Assembly (NCBI RefSeq): GCF_001514195.1
Contig: NZ_KQ948745.1
Location: 62,001 to 126,000, forward strand
DNA length: 64,000 nt
Source of the DNA: Streptomyces griseorubiginosus
Lineage (GTDB): Bacteria; Actinomycetota; Actinomycetes; Streptomycetales; Streptomycetaceae
Reading direction: 5' to 3'
Shown here: one piece after another, positions 16,640-25,403 of the stretch
Layout: every line of letters begins with the position of its first letter
Numbering within the stretch: position 1 is the first letter of the stretch
Position numbers and translations under genes: made by a program
Notes under the pieces: model-generated
The model's database searches: none
Seen by the model: only the letters and a program-made list of their open reading frames with translations
Told to the model about the DNA's origin: nothing

Positions 16640-17679
16640 CGACGGTGAAGACCACGGCCGCCACCCCACCGCCCCGGCTGCCGGTCCGCGACAAGGCGGC
16701 CGCCCTCGGCCGCGGCTGGGGCGGTCTCTCGCCGATGCTGACCCGGCTGGCCGCCGAGCGCGCCACCGGCGTGCTGGTGCGCGAGCGCGGCGCCCTGCAC
16801 CTCGCCGACGGCAAGGTGGTGCACGCCGAGAGCCCGGCCGCCCCCGGCGCCCACGACCTGCTCGCCGCCCACGGCACCCTCGACGCGGACGCCTGGGCCC
16901 GGGCGCTGGCCGAGAGCGCGGCACACGCCGAGGGCCCCGAGCACACCGGCGCCGGGACCGGCACCCGGCGCCGCACCGGCGCGGAGGTGGTGCACCACGC
17001 GGGCCGCCGCCTGGTCGAGGACGGACTGCTCGCCCCCGGCGCCCTGGAGCTGTGCCGGCTGACCGCGCTGTACGACGCGGCGTACTTCGCGCTGGCCCCG
17101 AGCAGCGCCCCGGGCCGCTTCCGCTACGGCTCCGAGGACGACCTCGGCACCGGCCGCGCGGCCGTCCCGGACACCAGCGGTCCACGCGAAGGCTCCCCCA
17201 CGGCCCTGGCCACCCCCGGCTCACGAGCGGGCACGCCCACCGGCCCCGGCATTCCGCACCCGATCCCGGTCGCCGACCTGGAGCGGGAGACGCTGCGGCG
17301 GCGGGACCTCCTGCACCGCATCTGGCCGGACGCGCTGGTCGACGAGGCCCCGCTGACCCGCGAGTACCACCCCGCGCCCGCCCCGATCCCGGCGCGCAGA
17401 CAGGCCGTGCTGGCCCTGGTGAACGGCGTCCGCACGGCCTCCGACATCGCCCGCGAGCTGGGCCGTCCGGCGTTCCACACCCTGGTGGACATACGGCGGC
17501 TGGTGGCCGCCGGAGCCGTGTCCCCGCGCCCGGTGACGCTCCCGGGCGACCCTCTCTCCGTCCCGCTGCCCGGGCCCGCCGGCACCGGCCCGCCCATGGA
17601 TCTCACCGGCACCACCGCGCCCGTCGATCCCCACATCACGCTGCTGAAGAGGCTCAGGGATGCGCTGGAGGCCCTTTGA
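16636..17679 (+). CDS. DUF4388/PATAN-like protein with winged-helix-like C-terminus
   Basis: About 347 aa, ATGA overlap with the upstream gene. Residues ~30-60 (PMLTRLAAERATGVLVRERGA... ADGKVVHAES) have the pattern of the DUF4388/PATAN domain found in bacterial signalling proteins. A Pro/Gly-rich linker near residues 175-210 leads to a C-terminal segment (VLALVNGVRTASDIARELGR) that looks like a winged-helix or MarR-like helix pair. It lies inside a cluster of three roadblock-type genes and probably works with them. Function unproven. Confidence 0.75.
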   Translation: MTTVKTTAATPPPRLPVRDKAAALGRGWGGLSPMLTRLAAERATGVLVRERGALHLADGKVVHAESPAAPGAHDLLAAHGTLDADAWARALAESAAHAEGPEHTGAGTGTRRRTGAEVVHHAGRRLVEDGLLAPGALELCRLTALYDAAYFALAPSSAPGRFRYGSEDDLGTGRAAVPDTSGPREGSPTALATPGSRAGTPTGPGIPHPIPVADLERETLRRRDLLHRIWPDALVDEAPLTREYHPAPAPIPARRQAVLALVNGVRTASDIARELGRPAFHTLVDIRRLVAAGAVSPRPVTLPGDPLSVPLPGPAGTGPPMDLTGTTAPVDPHITLLKRLRDALEAL

Positions 17680-17713
17680 GCGGCAGCGGATCCGCGCCGA
17701 GAGGAGAGACCTG

Positions 17714-18238
17714 ATGGCGGCTGCGCAGGACGGCATCCTGGAGGAGCTGCGCCGGCTCCGGGCGCGGGTGCCGCAGCTCACCGGCGCCCTCGCGGCCGAC
17801 TCCGACGGTCTCGTCCTCGCCCAGGACACCCCGGGCGTCGATCCGGAGACGGTGGCCGCCCTCGCCGGGGCCACCCGGGTGCTCGCCGCCCAGCTGGCCG
17901 ACGAGACCGGCCAGGGCGATCTGCGCGAACTGCTGGTGCGGGGCCTGTACGGCTACGTCGCCACGTACGCGGCGGGCCCCGGTGCCGTCGTCACGCTGCT
18001 CGCCCAGGACCGGGTCAACGTCGGCCGGCTCCATCTGGAGGGCCGCAGGGCGGGGGCCAGGATCGGCGAACTCGTCGACGCCGTGGCCGCCGCCGAACCC
18101 ACCGAGACCCCTGTGAAGGCGCCCGCGAAGCCCGCTCCGGCCCGTGCCAGAGCGGCCCGCCCGTCCCGGGCCAAGCCCGCGGACACCCGCGCCACGGCCG
18201 TCGCACCGACGGCGGCCCGTACCACCACCGAAAGTTGA
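17714..18238 (+). CDS. Roadblock/LC7 domain protein with basic Ala/Pro-rich tail
   Basis: About 174 aa. ATG 17714 has GAGAGGAGAG upstream; an earlier in-frame ATG overlaps the previous gene and lacks this. Residues 1-120 contain LRARVPQLTGALAADSDGLVLAQ and GAVVTLLAQDRVNVGRLHLEGR, typical of the CvnB-like roadblock proteins of Streptomyces conservons. The last 60 residues are a Lys/Ala/Pro/Arg-rich low-complexity tail. The conservon partners CvnA (kinase-like) and CvnD (GTPase) are not present here. Confidence 0.82.
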   Translation: MAAAQDGILEELRRLRARVPQLTGALAADSDGLVLAQDTPGVDPETVAALAGATRVLAAQLADETGQGDLRELLVRGLYGYVATYAAGPGAVVTLLAQDRVNVGRLHLEGRRAGARIGELVDAVAAAEPTETPVKAPAKPAPARARAARPSRAKPADTRATAVAPTAARTTTES

Positions 18239-18259
18239 GAGAACCGAGGAGACACAGTC

Positions 18260-18634
18260 ATGGCCAACACCGAAACCGCACTGAAGGAAGCCCTCGCCTC
18301 CATCGAGGGCGCAACCGGCGTCGCACTCGTCGACTACACCAGCGGCATGGCGCTCGGCACCATGGGCGGCAGCAAGGGCTTCGACCTGAACGTGGCCGCC
18401 GCCGGCAACACCGACGTGATCCGCGCCAAGATGCGCACGATGGAGCACCTGGGGCTCAAGGGCCAGATCGAGGACATCCTGATCACCCTGACCGACCAGT
18501 ACCACCTGATCCGCCTGATCAGCGGGCGCGGTGGCAACGGCCTCTTCCTCTACCTGGTCCTGGACGCCAAGCGGGCCAACCTGGCGATGGCCCGCCACCA
18601 GCTGCGGTCCATCGAGAACGACCTGGAGGTGTGA
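18260..18634 (+). CDS. Roadblock/LC7-like protein, compact form
   Basis: About 124 aa, ATG 18260 with GAGGAGA upstream and only 21 bases from the previous gene. It shares TGVALVDYTSGMALG, IEDILITLTDQYHLIRLI and LDAKRANLAMARHQL with the first gene of the cluster (16229-16639). It is the last gene of the operon and converges with a membrane-protein gene. Probably a small cytoplasmic scaffold or GTPase-regulatory protein; partner unknown. Confidence 0.82.
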   Translation: MANTETALKEALASIEGATGVALVDYTSGMALGTMGGSKGFDLNVAAAGNTDVIRAKMRTMEHLGLKGQIEDILITLTDQYHLIRLISGRGGNGLFLYLVLDAKRANLAMARHQLRSIENDLEV

Positions 18635-18653
18635 TCCCGTACCGAGGCCTGTT

Positions 18654-19238
18654 CTAGACGAGTGCCGCGGTGCGGCGGCGTGCCCCGCCCGGGGCCGCGT
18701 CGCCCGCCGCGATACCCGTGCTGCGGTACGCCCTGACCGCCTTGCCGGCCGGGCGGCCGCCGTTCGCGGCGAGCCAGTCGACCCGCACCCACAGCAGCGC
18801 GTCCTCGTCCCGCTCCCGCCGCCCGAGCCAGGCAGCCTTGAGCCTCAGGCCCGTACCGCATCCGGCGAGCAGCAGACCGCCCGCGACGGGCACGGCGAAG
18901 TTGCTGCCGAGGGCGAGCAGCCAGGCCAGCAGCAGCCACCAGCGGTGCCCGCGGCGCCAGTTGCGCACCCCGACGGCACGGTCCTGGAGCACGTCGTGCT
19001 TCCCGGCCCGGACGGCGGCCCGCCCGAGTGCCGTGTACCGCCTGCGGCGTGCGTACGACACCACGGCCGCGGCCACGAGGAACAGCGCCGCTCCGGCCAT
19101 GACGCCGATCCGCCGGCCCGTGATGCCCGGCACCAGCAGCCCGACCGCCGCCGCGAACACTCCGGCCCACCACAGGGGCGCGGCTCCGGCCCGTACGACG
19201 ACGGCCACCCGCACCAGTCCCTGACCTCCGCGTGCCAC
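18654..19238 (-). CDS. Integral membrane protein of unknown function
   Basis: About 194 aa; GTG 19238 with GGGAGGAC upstream. Two hydrophobic helices near residues 22-60 and another pair near 98-122 suggest a four-helix protein. A very basic, Arg-rich cytoplasmic loop (YARRRRYTALGR) and tail follow. No catalytic motif was recognised. It is a single gene convergent with the roadblock operon and downstream of the RpiR gene by about 85 bases, so it is possibly independent. Confidence 0.7.
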   Translation of the reverse strand: MARGGQGLVRVAVVVRAGAAPLWWAGVFAAAVGLLVPGITGRRIGVMAGAALFLVAAAVVSYARRRRYTALGRAAVRAGKHDVLQDRAVGVRNWRRGHRWWLLLAWLLALGSNFAVPVAGGLLLAGCGTGLRLKAAWLGRRERDEDALLWVRVDWLAANGGRPAGKAVRAYRSTGIAAGDAAPGGARRRTAALV

Positions 19239-19322
19239 GTCCGTCCTCCCGTCTCCCGTGTGCGGAATCCGCGGGCAGGCTAGCGAGGGAACGTGAGACG
19301 AGTCTGAAAAACCGGGTCCGGG

Positions 19323-20183
19323 CTACTCCACGAACAGCCCCCGCGCCGCCGCCCGCGCGTCGAACTCCTCCAGGCGGGCCTGGGCGTCCGGCAGGTCGTC
19401 GCACATCGCCTCCAGCAGGACCCGGCCCAGCAGCATCGGCGCGCAGGCCGTGTCGAAGGCGAGACCGGTGCCGACGGCGGCGGGCAGCAGCAGGTCGGAG
19501 ACCTTGGCGACGGGGGCGAAGGCGGAGTCGGCGACGGTGACGGTGGTGAGCCCCGCCTCCTTGGCGTAGGTGAGGGTGTCGACGACCTCGCGCGGGTGCC
19601 GGGGCAGGGCGAAGCAGAGCAGGGTCGAGGCGCCCGCACGCACGGCGGCGTCGATCCGGTCGTGGATCATGGTGCCGCCCTCGTGGAGCAGCCGTACGTC
19701 CGAATGGACCTTGGCCGCGAAGTAGGCGAAGCCGTAGGCCTGGGAGGCGGCGGCCCGCAGGCCGAGGACCGGCAGCGGGCGGGAGGCGGCCAGCAGCCGT
19801 CCCGCCTTCCGCACCGGCCGGGGGTCGGCGAGGATCTCCGCGAGGTGCCGGAGGTTCTCGATCTCGGCCTGGACCGCCTGCTGGTACTCGTTGTACGAGT
19901 CCGAGGCGGCCGTCTGTTCGGCGGGCGCGACCTCGCGCAGATGGCGGCGCAGGGCGGGGTAGCCGTCGAAGCCGAGCGCGACGGCGAAGCGGGTCACGGA
20001 GGGCTGGCTGACCCCGGCCAGTTCGGCCAGCTCGACGCTGGACAGGAACGGCACGTCGGCGGCGCTGCGCACCATGCTGTGCGCGATGCGCCGCTGGGTC
20101 GGTGTGAGCCGGTGCCCCTCGAACAGCGCCTGAAGCCGTCCCGCGGGTGTGTCCGCCACACCCGCCGTGCTCGTGTCGCTCAT
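19323..20183 (-). CDS. RpiR/MurR-family transcriptional regulator
   Basis: About 286 aa with the standard two-domain layout. An N-terminal helix-turn-helix (ELAELAGVSQPSVTRFAVALGF, residues ~45-70) is followed by a SIS sugar-phosphate-binding domain (~125-265) with VLGLRAAASQAYGFAYF and LCFALPRHPREVVDTL. RpiR proteins usually sense phosphorylated sugars or related metabolites. It overlaps the lyase homologue upstream by ATGA and is thus co-transcribed with it. The conserved pairing suggests it controls the lyase gene and perhaps the divergent ABC importer. Confidence 0.9.
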   Translation of the reverse strand: MSDTSTAGVADTPAGRLQALFEGHRLTPTQRRIAHSMVRSAADVPFLSSVELAELAGVSQPSVTRFAVALGFDGYPALRRHLREVAPAEQTAASDSYNEYQQAVQAEIENLRHLAEILADPRPVRKAGRLLAASRPLPVLGLRAAASQAYGFAYFAAKVHSDVRLLHEGGTMIHDRIDAAVRAGASTLLCFALPRHPREVVDTLTYAKEAGLTTVTVADSAFAPVAKVSDLLLPAAVGTGLAFDTACAPMLLGRVLLEAMCDDLPDAQARLEEFDARAAARGLFVE

Positions 20184-21910
20184 GCTTCGCTCCCCCTCCA
20201 GATGTCCGTGAACCGGTCGAGCAGTGCGGCCGCCGCCGTCACGTCGCCCGTGAGCGGCCGGTCGGCCGGGTCCTCCGCCAGCACCGTCTCGGCGAGCTCC
20301 AGCGCGCGACCCACCGGGAGCCCCGGCTCGGGCCTCAGGTCACGCTGGCGCAGCGCCCGTACGGCGGCCACGAGTTCGCAGCCGACCACGAGACGGTACG
20401 CGCCGCACGCGCGCAGTGTCTGACGGGCGGCGAGCGAGGCGAAGCTGGCCTGTTCCTCGACGCCCCGGGAGAGTACAGCGTGGCCGAGCGAGGCGGGCGC
20501 GGAGAAGGCCCGCAGGTCGCCGAGGGCCGCTCCGGCGGCGTACTCCAGGATCATCACGCCGGACGAGGCGGGTTCCTGGTCGGCGAGGAAGGGCCTGAGG
20601 CGGGTGAAGGCCGGCTCGTTGAGGGTGGAGAGCCGGGAGGTGGACAGCCGGGCGACCTGGGTCAGGGCGAGCCTGAAGTGGTCCAGGGCGAGGGCGAGTT
20701 GGGCCTGGTAGAAGCCGCCGTGGTGGTAGGCGGCCATGTCCTCGGGGGAGATGAGGGGGTTCTCGGCGGCCGCGTTGATCTCGATCGCGAGGACCTCCTC
20801 CAGCGCGTCGGCCGCGTCATGGGCGGGGCCGTGGATCTGGGGCAGGCAGCGGAAGCCGTACGGGTCCTGGATCCGGCCGAGCGGCGGGGTGGGCCGGTCC
20901 TCGGCGCCGATCAACTCCCGCATCCGCCGCGCCACTTCGGTGGAGCCCCGGTGCCGTCGGGCGGCGTGCACGGGGGCGGCGTACGCCTCGTGGGAGCCGT
21001 CCACGGCGAGCAGGGACAGCGCCGCGACGACCTGGGTGGCCTCGACGAGCCCGCGCAGTTCGTGCAGCGCGAGGGCGGCCTGGCCGAGGGTGAGGGCGTT
21101 GCTGCTGATGAAGGCGAGGGCGTCGTTGTTGTCCAGGGGCTGGGGCTCGGGGGCGCCGGACGCCGGACGCCGGGGCTCGGGGTGTGGGGCTGCCGAAGGC
21201 GAGGCACCCACGACTGCCGCGCCCGCGCCCGCCGCGCCCCGGCCGTCGCCGTCCGCCCAATCCGCACCCTGCCCGCCGGCACCCGTACCGCCACTCTGCG
21301 CGCCCCGCCCCCCGGCGCCCGTGCCGCCACTCCCCGCACCCCTCCCGCCGATGCCCGCCCCGCCGCTCCCCGTCTCCCGCCAAGGGTGTTCCCCGGCCAA
21401 CGCCAGTCCCGCCTGGGCGAGCGCCGCGATGTCCCCGGTGCCGACCGAGCCGAACTCGTTGACGACCGGGTGCGCCCCGTTCTCCAGCGCCTCGCACAGG
21501 GCCGTCACCACCGTCGGCCGCAGTCCGGCGCCGCCCGCGAGGAGCTGGTTGGCGCGGACCGCGAGCATCGCGCGAACCTGCCGCGCGGGGAGCTCCTCAC
21601 CGATCGCTCCGGCGTGACTGCGCAGCAGCCGCAGACCGTGTTCGGCGGCCGCCTCGGTGGGCACGTCCTCGTTCCGGTTGGCGCCGACGCCGGTCGAGCG
21701 GCCGTAGACGCGGCCGGTCGCGGCGATCTGCCGGGCGGCGTCCCAGGACTCGGCGACCCGCTTCATCGCGTCGGTCCCGGGCACCGGCCGCGCGCTCCCG
21801 TCGGCGAGGCGGACGACGTCCGCGACGCCCAGCCCGATCCCGTCGAGGATCACCAGACCGGTGTGCGCGACGGCGACAGGATCCGGTGCGTCCACGATGC
21901 GAGACGACAT
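20180..21910 (-). CDS. Aromatic amino acid / histidine ammonia-lyase homologue lacking the MIO serine
   Basis: About 576 aa, longer than typical HutH (~510) because of a Gly-rich insertion at ~178-258. Family landmarks are clear: YGRSTGVGANR (Tyr ~69), QDPYGFRCLPQIHG, INAAAENPLI and the final helical region. At the MIO site the usual GSVGASGDLAPLA reads GSVGTGDIAALA: one residue is missing and no Ser is present. The Ala-Ser-Gly cyclisation that forms the electrophilic MIO group therefore seems impossible. ATG 21910 is chosen over the TTG nine bases upstream because GAGAGGGG then has acceptable spacing. Role unknown: a non-MIO reaction, a binding protein or a pseudo-enzyme. Confidence 0.82.
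   Translation of the reverse strand: MSSRIVDAPDPVAVAHTGLVILDGIGLGVADVVRLADGSARPVPGTDAMKRVAESWDAARQIAATGRVYGRSTGVGANRNEDVPTEAAAEHGLRLLRSHAGAIGEELPARQVRAMLAVRANQLLAGGAGLRPTVVTALCEALENGAHPVVNEFGSVGTGDIAALAQAGLALAGEHPWRETGSGGAGIGGRGAGSGGTGAGGRGAQSGGTGAGGQGADWADGDGRGAAGAGAAVVGASPSAAPHPEPRRPASGAPEPQPLDNNDALAFISSNALTLGQAALALHELRGLVEATQVVAALSLLAVDGSHEAYAAPVHAARRHRGSTEVARRMRELIGAEDRPTPPLGRIQDPYGFRCLPQIHGPAHDAADALEEVLAIEINAAAENPLISPEDMAAYHHGGFYQAQLALALDHFRLALTQVARLSTSRLSTLNEPAFTRLRPFLADQEPASSGVMILEYAAGAALGDLRAFSAPASLGHAVLSRGVEEQASFASLAARQTLRACGAYRLVVGCELVAAVRALRQRDLRPEPGLPVGRALELAETVLAEDPADRPLTGDVTAAAALLDRFTDIWRGSEA
21137..21379 (-). repeat. Gly/Ala-rich low-complexity insertion in the lyase homologue
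   Basis: This ~240-bp segment encodes about 80 residues dominated by GTGAGGRGAQSG-like imperfect repeats and then a Pro/Ala stretch. It interrupts the lyase fold right after the MIO loop and before the NNDALAF helix. At DNA level it contains degenerate direct repeats of about 30-40 bases. Confidence 0.8.
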
Positions 21911-22051
21911 AGAGCCCAAACCCCTCTCAATGCGGACACTCGATCTTGCCTTCCGGGCATCCGTTACCTCGGATTAACACCGGACCGTTGACAACCTATT
22001 CACATACCGAGAACTCTGCATGACGTTATACAGCCGGGCAAGGGACATCTC

Positions 22052-23086
22052 ATGATCCAGTTCGACGCGGTCCACAAGCGCTTCCCCAACGGCACGACAG
22101 CAGTGCACGATCTCACCCTCGACATGCCGGAAGGCGGCGTCACGGTCCTCGTCGGATCTTCCGGTTGCGGCAAGACGACCACCCTCAGGATGATCAATCG
22201 TATGGTCGAGCCGACCTCCGGCACGATCAAGGTCGGCGGCAAGGACGTCACCGACCAGGACGCGGCCGCACTGCGCCGCTCCATCGGCTACGTCATCCAG
22301 CAGTCCGGTCTCTTCCCGCACCGCACGGTGCTGGACAACATCGCCACCGTCCCGCTCCTGCTCGGCCACGGCCGCAGGAAGGCCCGCGCCCGCGCCGCCG
22401 AACTCCTGGAGACCGTCGGCCTGACCGCCGAGGCCGGCAAGCGCTACCCGCACCAGCTCTCCGGCGGCCAGCAGCAGCGCGTCGGCGTCGCCCGCGCCCT
22501 CGCCGCCGACCCGCCGGTGCTGCTCATGGACGAGCCGTTCGGCGCGGTCGACCCGGTGGTGCGCACCCAGCTCCAGGACGAACTGCTCCGACTCCAGAAG
22601 GAGTTGAGCAAGACCATCGTCTTCGTCACCCACGACGTCGACGAGGCCGTACGGCTCGGCGACCGCATCGCGATCTTCCGCACCGGCGGCCACCTCGTCC
22701 AGTGCGCCCCGCCCGCCGAGCTCCTCGCCCGCCCCGCCGACGACTTCGTGGCCGACTTCCTCGGCGCCGAACGCGGCCTGAAGCTGCTGTCGCTGAAGAC
22801 GCTCGCGGCCGTCCCTCAGGGCCCGGCGCCGGAAGGAGACACCTGGAGCCTGGTCTGCGACGAGACGGGCAGGCCCCTGCACTGGGCCTCGCAGCGGACC
22901 GAACTCCCCGTACGACCGCTCAGGGACGGCGACTCGCTGCTCGCCGCCCTCGACGAGTCCCTCGCCTCCCCCACCGGCCTGGTCGCCCGGGTCGACGCGG
23001 CCGGCGTCCTCACCGGTGTCAGCTCCCGCGACGACATCCACGCGCACGCCGGTCAGGCGCACGCGGACGCCCGGGTGGCCGCATGA
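22052..23086 (+). CDS. ABC importer ATPase, glycine betaine/choline (OpuCA/ProV) type
   Basis: About 344 aa. Walker A GSSGCGKTT, signature LSGGQQQR, Walker B VLLMDEPF and the switch His (VTHDVDEA) are intact. The C-terminal ~80 residues form a degenerate CBS-like regulatory region, typical of osmoprotectant importers. It is the first gene of a four-gene rightward operon encoding a complete quaternary-amine-type importer; its stop overlaps the next start (ATGA). A TTGACA at 21988-21993 in the divergent gap could be a -35 element. Confidence 0.92.
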   Translation: MIQFDAVHKRFPNGTTAVHDLTLDMPEGGVTVLVGSSGCGKTTTLRMINRMVEPTSGTIKVGGKDVTDQDAAALRRSIGYVIQQSGLFPHRTVLDNIATVPLLLGHGRRKARARAAELLETVGLTAEAGKRYPHQLSGGQQQRVGVARALAADPPVLLMDEPFGAVDPVVRTQLQDELLRLQKELSKTIVFVTHDVDEAVRLGDRIAIFRTGGHLVQCAPPAELLARPADDFVADFLGAERGLKLLSLKTLAAVPQGPAPEGDTWSLVCDETGRPLHWASQRTELPVRPLRDGDSLLAALDESLASPTGLVARVDAAGVLTGVSSRDDIHAHAGQAHADARVAA

Positions 23087-23724
23087 GCATCGACTGGTCG
23101 TGGATCTCCGGCCACACCGACGACCTGACCTCGCTCACGGTCTCCCACCTCCAGGCCGCCCTGAGCGCGGTCTTCTTCGGACTGCTGATCTCGTTGCCCC
23201 TCGCCGTGGTCGCCCACCGGATCCGCCCCCTGCGCGGCTTCCTGCTCGGCTTCTCCAACGTCCTGTTCACGATCCCCTCGATCGCGATCTTCGTGCTCCT
23301 GCTGCCGGTCAGCGGTCTGACCCGGACCACCACCGTGATCGGCCTGACCGTCTACACCCTGGTCGTCCTGCTGCGGAACACGGTCGAAGGGCTCGACTCG
23401 GTCCCGGCGAAGACCAAGGAAGCGGCGAAGGCGATGGGCACGCGCCCCCTGCGCACGCTCCTGACCGTCGAACTCCCCCTCGCGCTCCCCGTGATCATGG
23501 CGGGCGTCCGTATCGCGACCGTCATGTCGATCTCCCTGGTCTCGGTCGCCACCTACATCGGCGACGGCGGCCTCGGCCAGCTCTTCACCGACGGCTTCCA
23601 GCGCGACTTCCCGACCCCGGTGATCGTGGGCGTGGTCCTCACGCTCCTGCTCGCCGTGGTCGCGGACGCCCTGCTGGTGGCCCTCCAGTACGTCCTGACC
23701 CCGTGGCGGCGGAGGCGAGCCTGA
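23083..23724 (+). CDS. ABC importer permease (OpuCB type)
   Basis: About 213 aa with five or six membrane helices. The conserved cytoplasmic EAA loop is visible as AKTKEAAKAMGTRPLRTLLTVELPLALP, shown here only as a landmark near residues 105-132. The helix pattern matches the short permeases of the OpuC/ProW-like family, which work as heterodimers with a second permease (here the next gene). Coupled to the ATPase gene by a 4-bp overlap. Confidence 0.92.
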   Translation: MSIDWSWISGHTDDLTSLTVSHLQAALSAVFFGLLISLPLAVVAHRIRPLRGFLLGFSNVLFTIPSIAIFVLLLPVSGLTRTTTVIGLTVYTLVVLLRNTVEGLDSVPAKTKEAAKAMGTRPLRTLLTVELPLALPVIMAGVRIATVMSISLVSVATYIGDGGLGQLFTDGFQRDFPTPVIVGVVLTLLLAVVADALLVALQYVLTPWRRRRA

Positions 23725-23725
23725 C

Positions 23726-24388
23726 ATGTACGAACTCTTCAAGAACCTGGGCACCTGGCTGACCAGCGGCTCCCAGTGGACGGGCACCGACGGCATCGCC
23801 CACCGGCTCGCCGAGCACCTCCAGTACTCACTCCTCGCGACCCTCGTGGCGGCCGCGATCGGGCTCCCCCTCGGCCTGCTGATCGGCCACACCGGCAAGG
23901 GCGCCTTCGTCGCCATCAACCTGGCGTCCTTCGGCCGCGCCCTGCCCACCGTCGGCCTGGTCGTGCTGGTCTTCCTGGCCGGCGGGCTGTCCATGCTCCC
24001 GGTCTACGTCGCCCTCGTCGCCCTCGCGGTCCCGGCGATCGTCACCAACACCTACGCCGGCATGACGGCCGTGGACCCGGACGTGAAGGACGCCGCCCGC
24101 GGCCAGGGCATGCGCGGCCACCAGGTCCTGTTCCAGGTCGAGTTGCCCCTCGCGCTCCCCCTGATCATGACCGGCCTGCGCCTGGCACTGATCCAGGTCG
24201 TCGCCACCGCGACCATCGCGGCCTACGTCTCCTTCGGCGGCCTCGGCCGCTACGTCTTCGACGGCCTCGCCCAGCGCGATCTCGTGCAGGTGCTCGGCGG
24301 GGCGGTGCTGGTCGCCGTGGTCGCCGTCGCCCTCGACCTGCTGCTCTCCGGCCTCCAGCGCTTCCTCTTCCGCCACCGCACCGCCTAA
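23726..24388 (+). CDS. ABC importer permease (OpuCD type)
   Basis: About 220 aa, starting one base after the previous stop. It has six predicted helices and the EAA loop VKDAARGQGMRGHQVLF followed by ELPLALP. It is homologous to the preceding permease, as in opuCB/opuCD pairs. Together they form the membrane channel for the lipoprotein-bound substrate. Confidence 0.92.
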   Translation: MYELFKNLGTWLTSGSQWTGTDGIAHRLAEHLQYSLLATLVAAAIGLPLGLLIGHTGKGAFVAINLASFGRALPTVGLVVLVFLAGGLSMLPVYVALVALAVPAIVTNTYAGMTAVDPDVKDAARGQGMRGHQVLFQVELPLALPLIMTGLRLALIQVVATATIAAYVSFGGLGRYVFDGLAQRDLVQVLGGAVLVAVVAVALDLLLSGLQRFLFRHRTA

Positions 24389-24399
24389 GGACCCTTCCG

Positions 24400-25332
24400 A
24401 TGAACCGTCGCACCCTCCTCGGCGCCCTCGCCGGAGCAGCCGTCACCGTGCCCGCCCTCTCCGCCTGCTCCAGCGGCATCACCTCCCTCGACGGCGGCGG
24501 CACCACCTCCGGCGGGGGCGGCTCCAGCAAGGGCGGCATCACCATCGGCACCGCCAACTTCACTGAGAACCAGGTGCTGGGCTACCTCTACGCGGCCGTG
24601 CTCAAGAAGGCCGGCGTCAAGGTCAAGGTCCGCCCCAACCTCGGCACCCGCGAGATCGTGATCCCCGCGCTCAAGGCGGGCGACATCGACCTGCTGCCCG
24701 AGTACCAGGGCGCCCTCCTCAACTACCTGGCCCCCAAGGACGCGTCCGCCGAGCCGGGCACCATGCAGAACGCCCTCACCCTGGCCCTGCCCGCCGGGCT
24801 CCAGGTCCTGCCCTACAGCCAGGCCGCCGACTCCGACTGCTTCGCGGTCACGCGGGCGACCGCGAGGAAGTACGGCCTGGTCACCCTCGCCGACCTCGCC
24901 AAGCAGAACGGCAAGCTGGTGATCGGCGCGGCCCCCGAGGTGAAGAAGCGCCGGGTGGGCGCGGTCGGGCTGAAGGACGTGTACGGCGTCGAGTTCAAGG
25001 AGTTCAAGTCGCTGGACTCCGACGGACCACTGGTCAAGGGCGCAATGAAGAAGGGCGACGTCGACGTGGCGAACCTCTTCACCACCGACACCGACATCGC
25101 GGCCAACGGCTGGGTGATCCTCACCGACCCGAAGAACCTCATCCCCAGCCAGCACATCGTCCCCCTCATCGCCGACCGCAAGGCCGACGACACCGTCCGC
25201 AAGGCGCTCGCCCGCCTCGGCAACACCCTGACGACCGCCCAGCTCACCGAGCTCAACAGCCAGGTCGACAACGACAAGAAGGACCCGGAGGACGTGGCCG
25301 ACGCCTACGCGAAGCAGCACGGGCTGGCCTAG
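24400..25332 (+). CDS. Substrate-binding lipoprotein of the OpuC-type importer
   Basis: About 310 aa. The N-terminal twin-Arg-like MNRRTLLGALAG is followed by a lipobox LSAC (Cys ~23), then a Gly/Ser linker and an OpuAC-type periplasmic-binding domain starting TIGTANFTENQVLGYLYA. LLPEYQGALLNYL and the later DGPLVKGAMKKGDVDVANLF belong to this family. It should capture glycine betaine, choline, carnitine or a related compatible solute outside the membrane. Last gene of the operon. Confidence 0.92.
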   Translation: MNRRTLLGALAGAAVTVPALSACSSGITSLDGGGTTSGGGGSSKGGITIGTANFTENQVLGYLYAAVLKKAGVKVKVRPNLGTREIVIPALKAGDIDLLPEYQGALLNYLAPKDASAEPGTMQNALTLALPAGLQVLPYSQAADSDCFAVTRATARKYGLVTLADLAKQNGKLVIGAAPEVKKRRVGAVGLKDVYGVEFKEFKSLDSDGPLVKGAMKKGDVDVANLFTTDTDIAANGWVILTDPKNLIPSQHIVPLIADRKADDTVRKALARLGNTLTTAQLTELNSQVDNDKKDPEDVADAYAKQHGLA

Positions 25333-25403
25333 GACGATCCCCCGCCGCAACAGGGGGGCTAACCCCAGTGCAGCGGCCGTCGGGCCTGCCTACCGTGGTG
25401 CCC

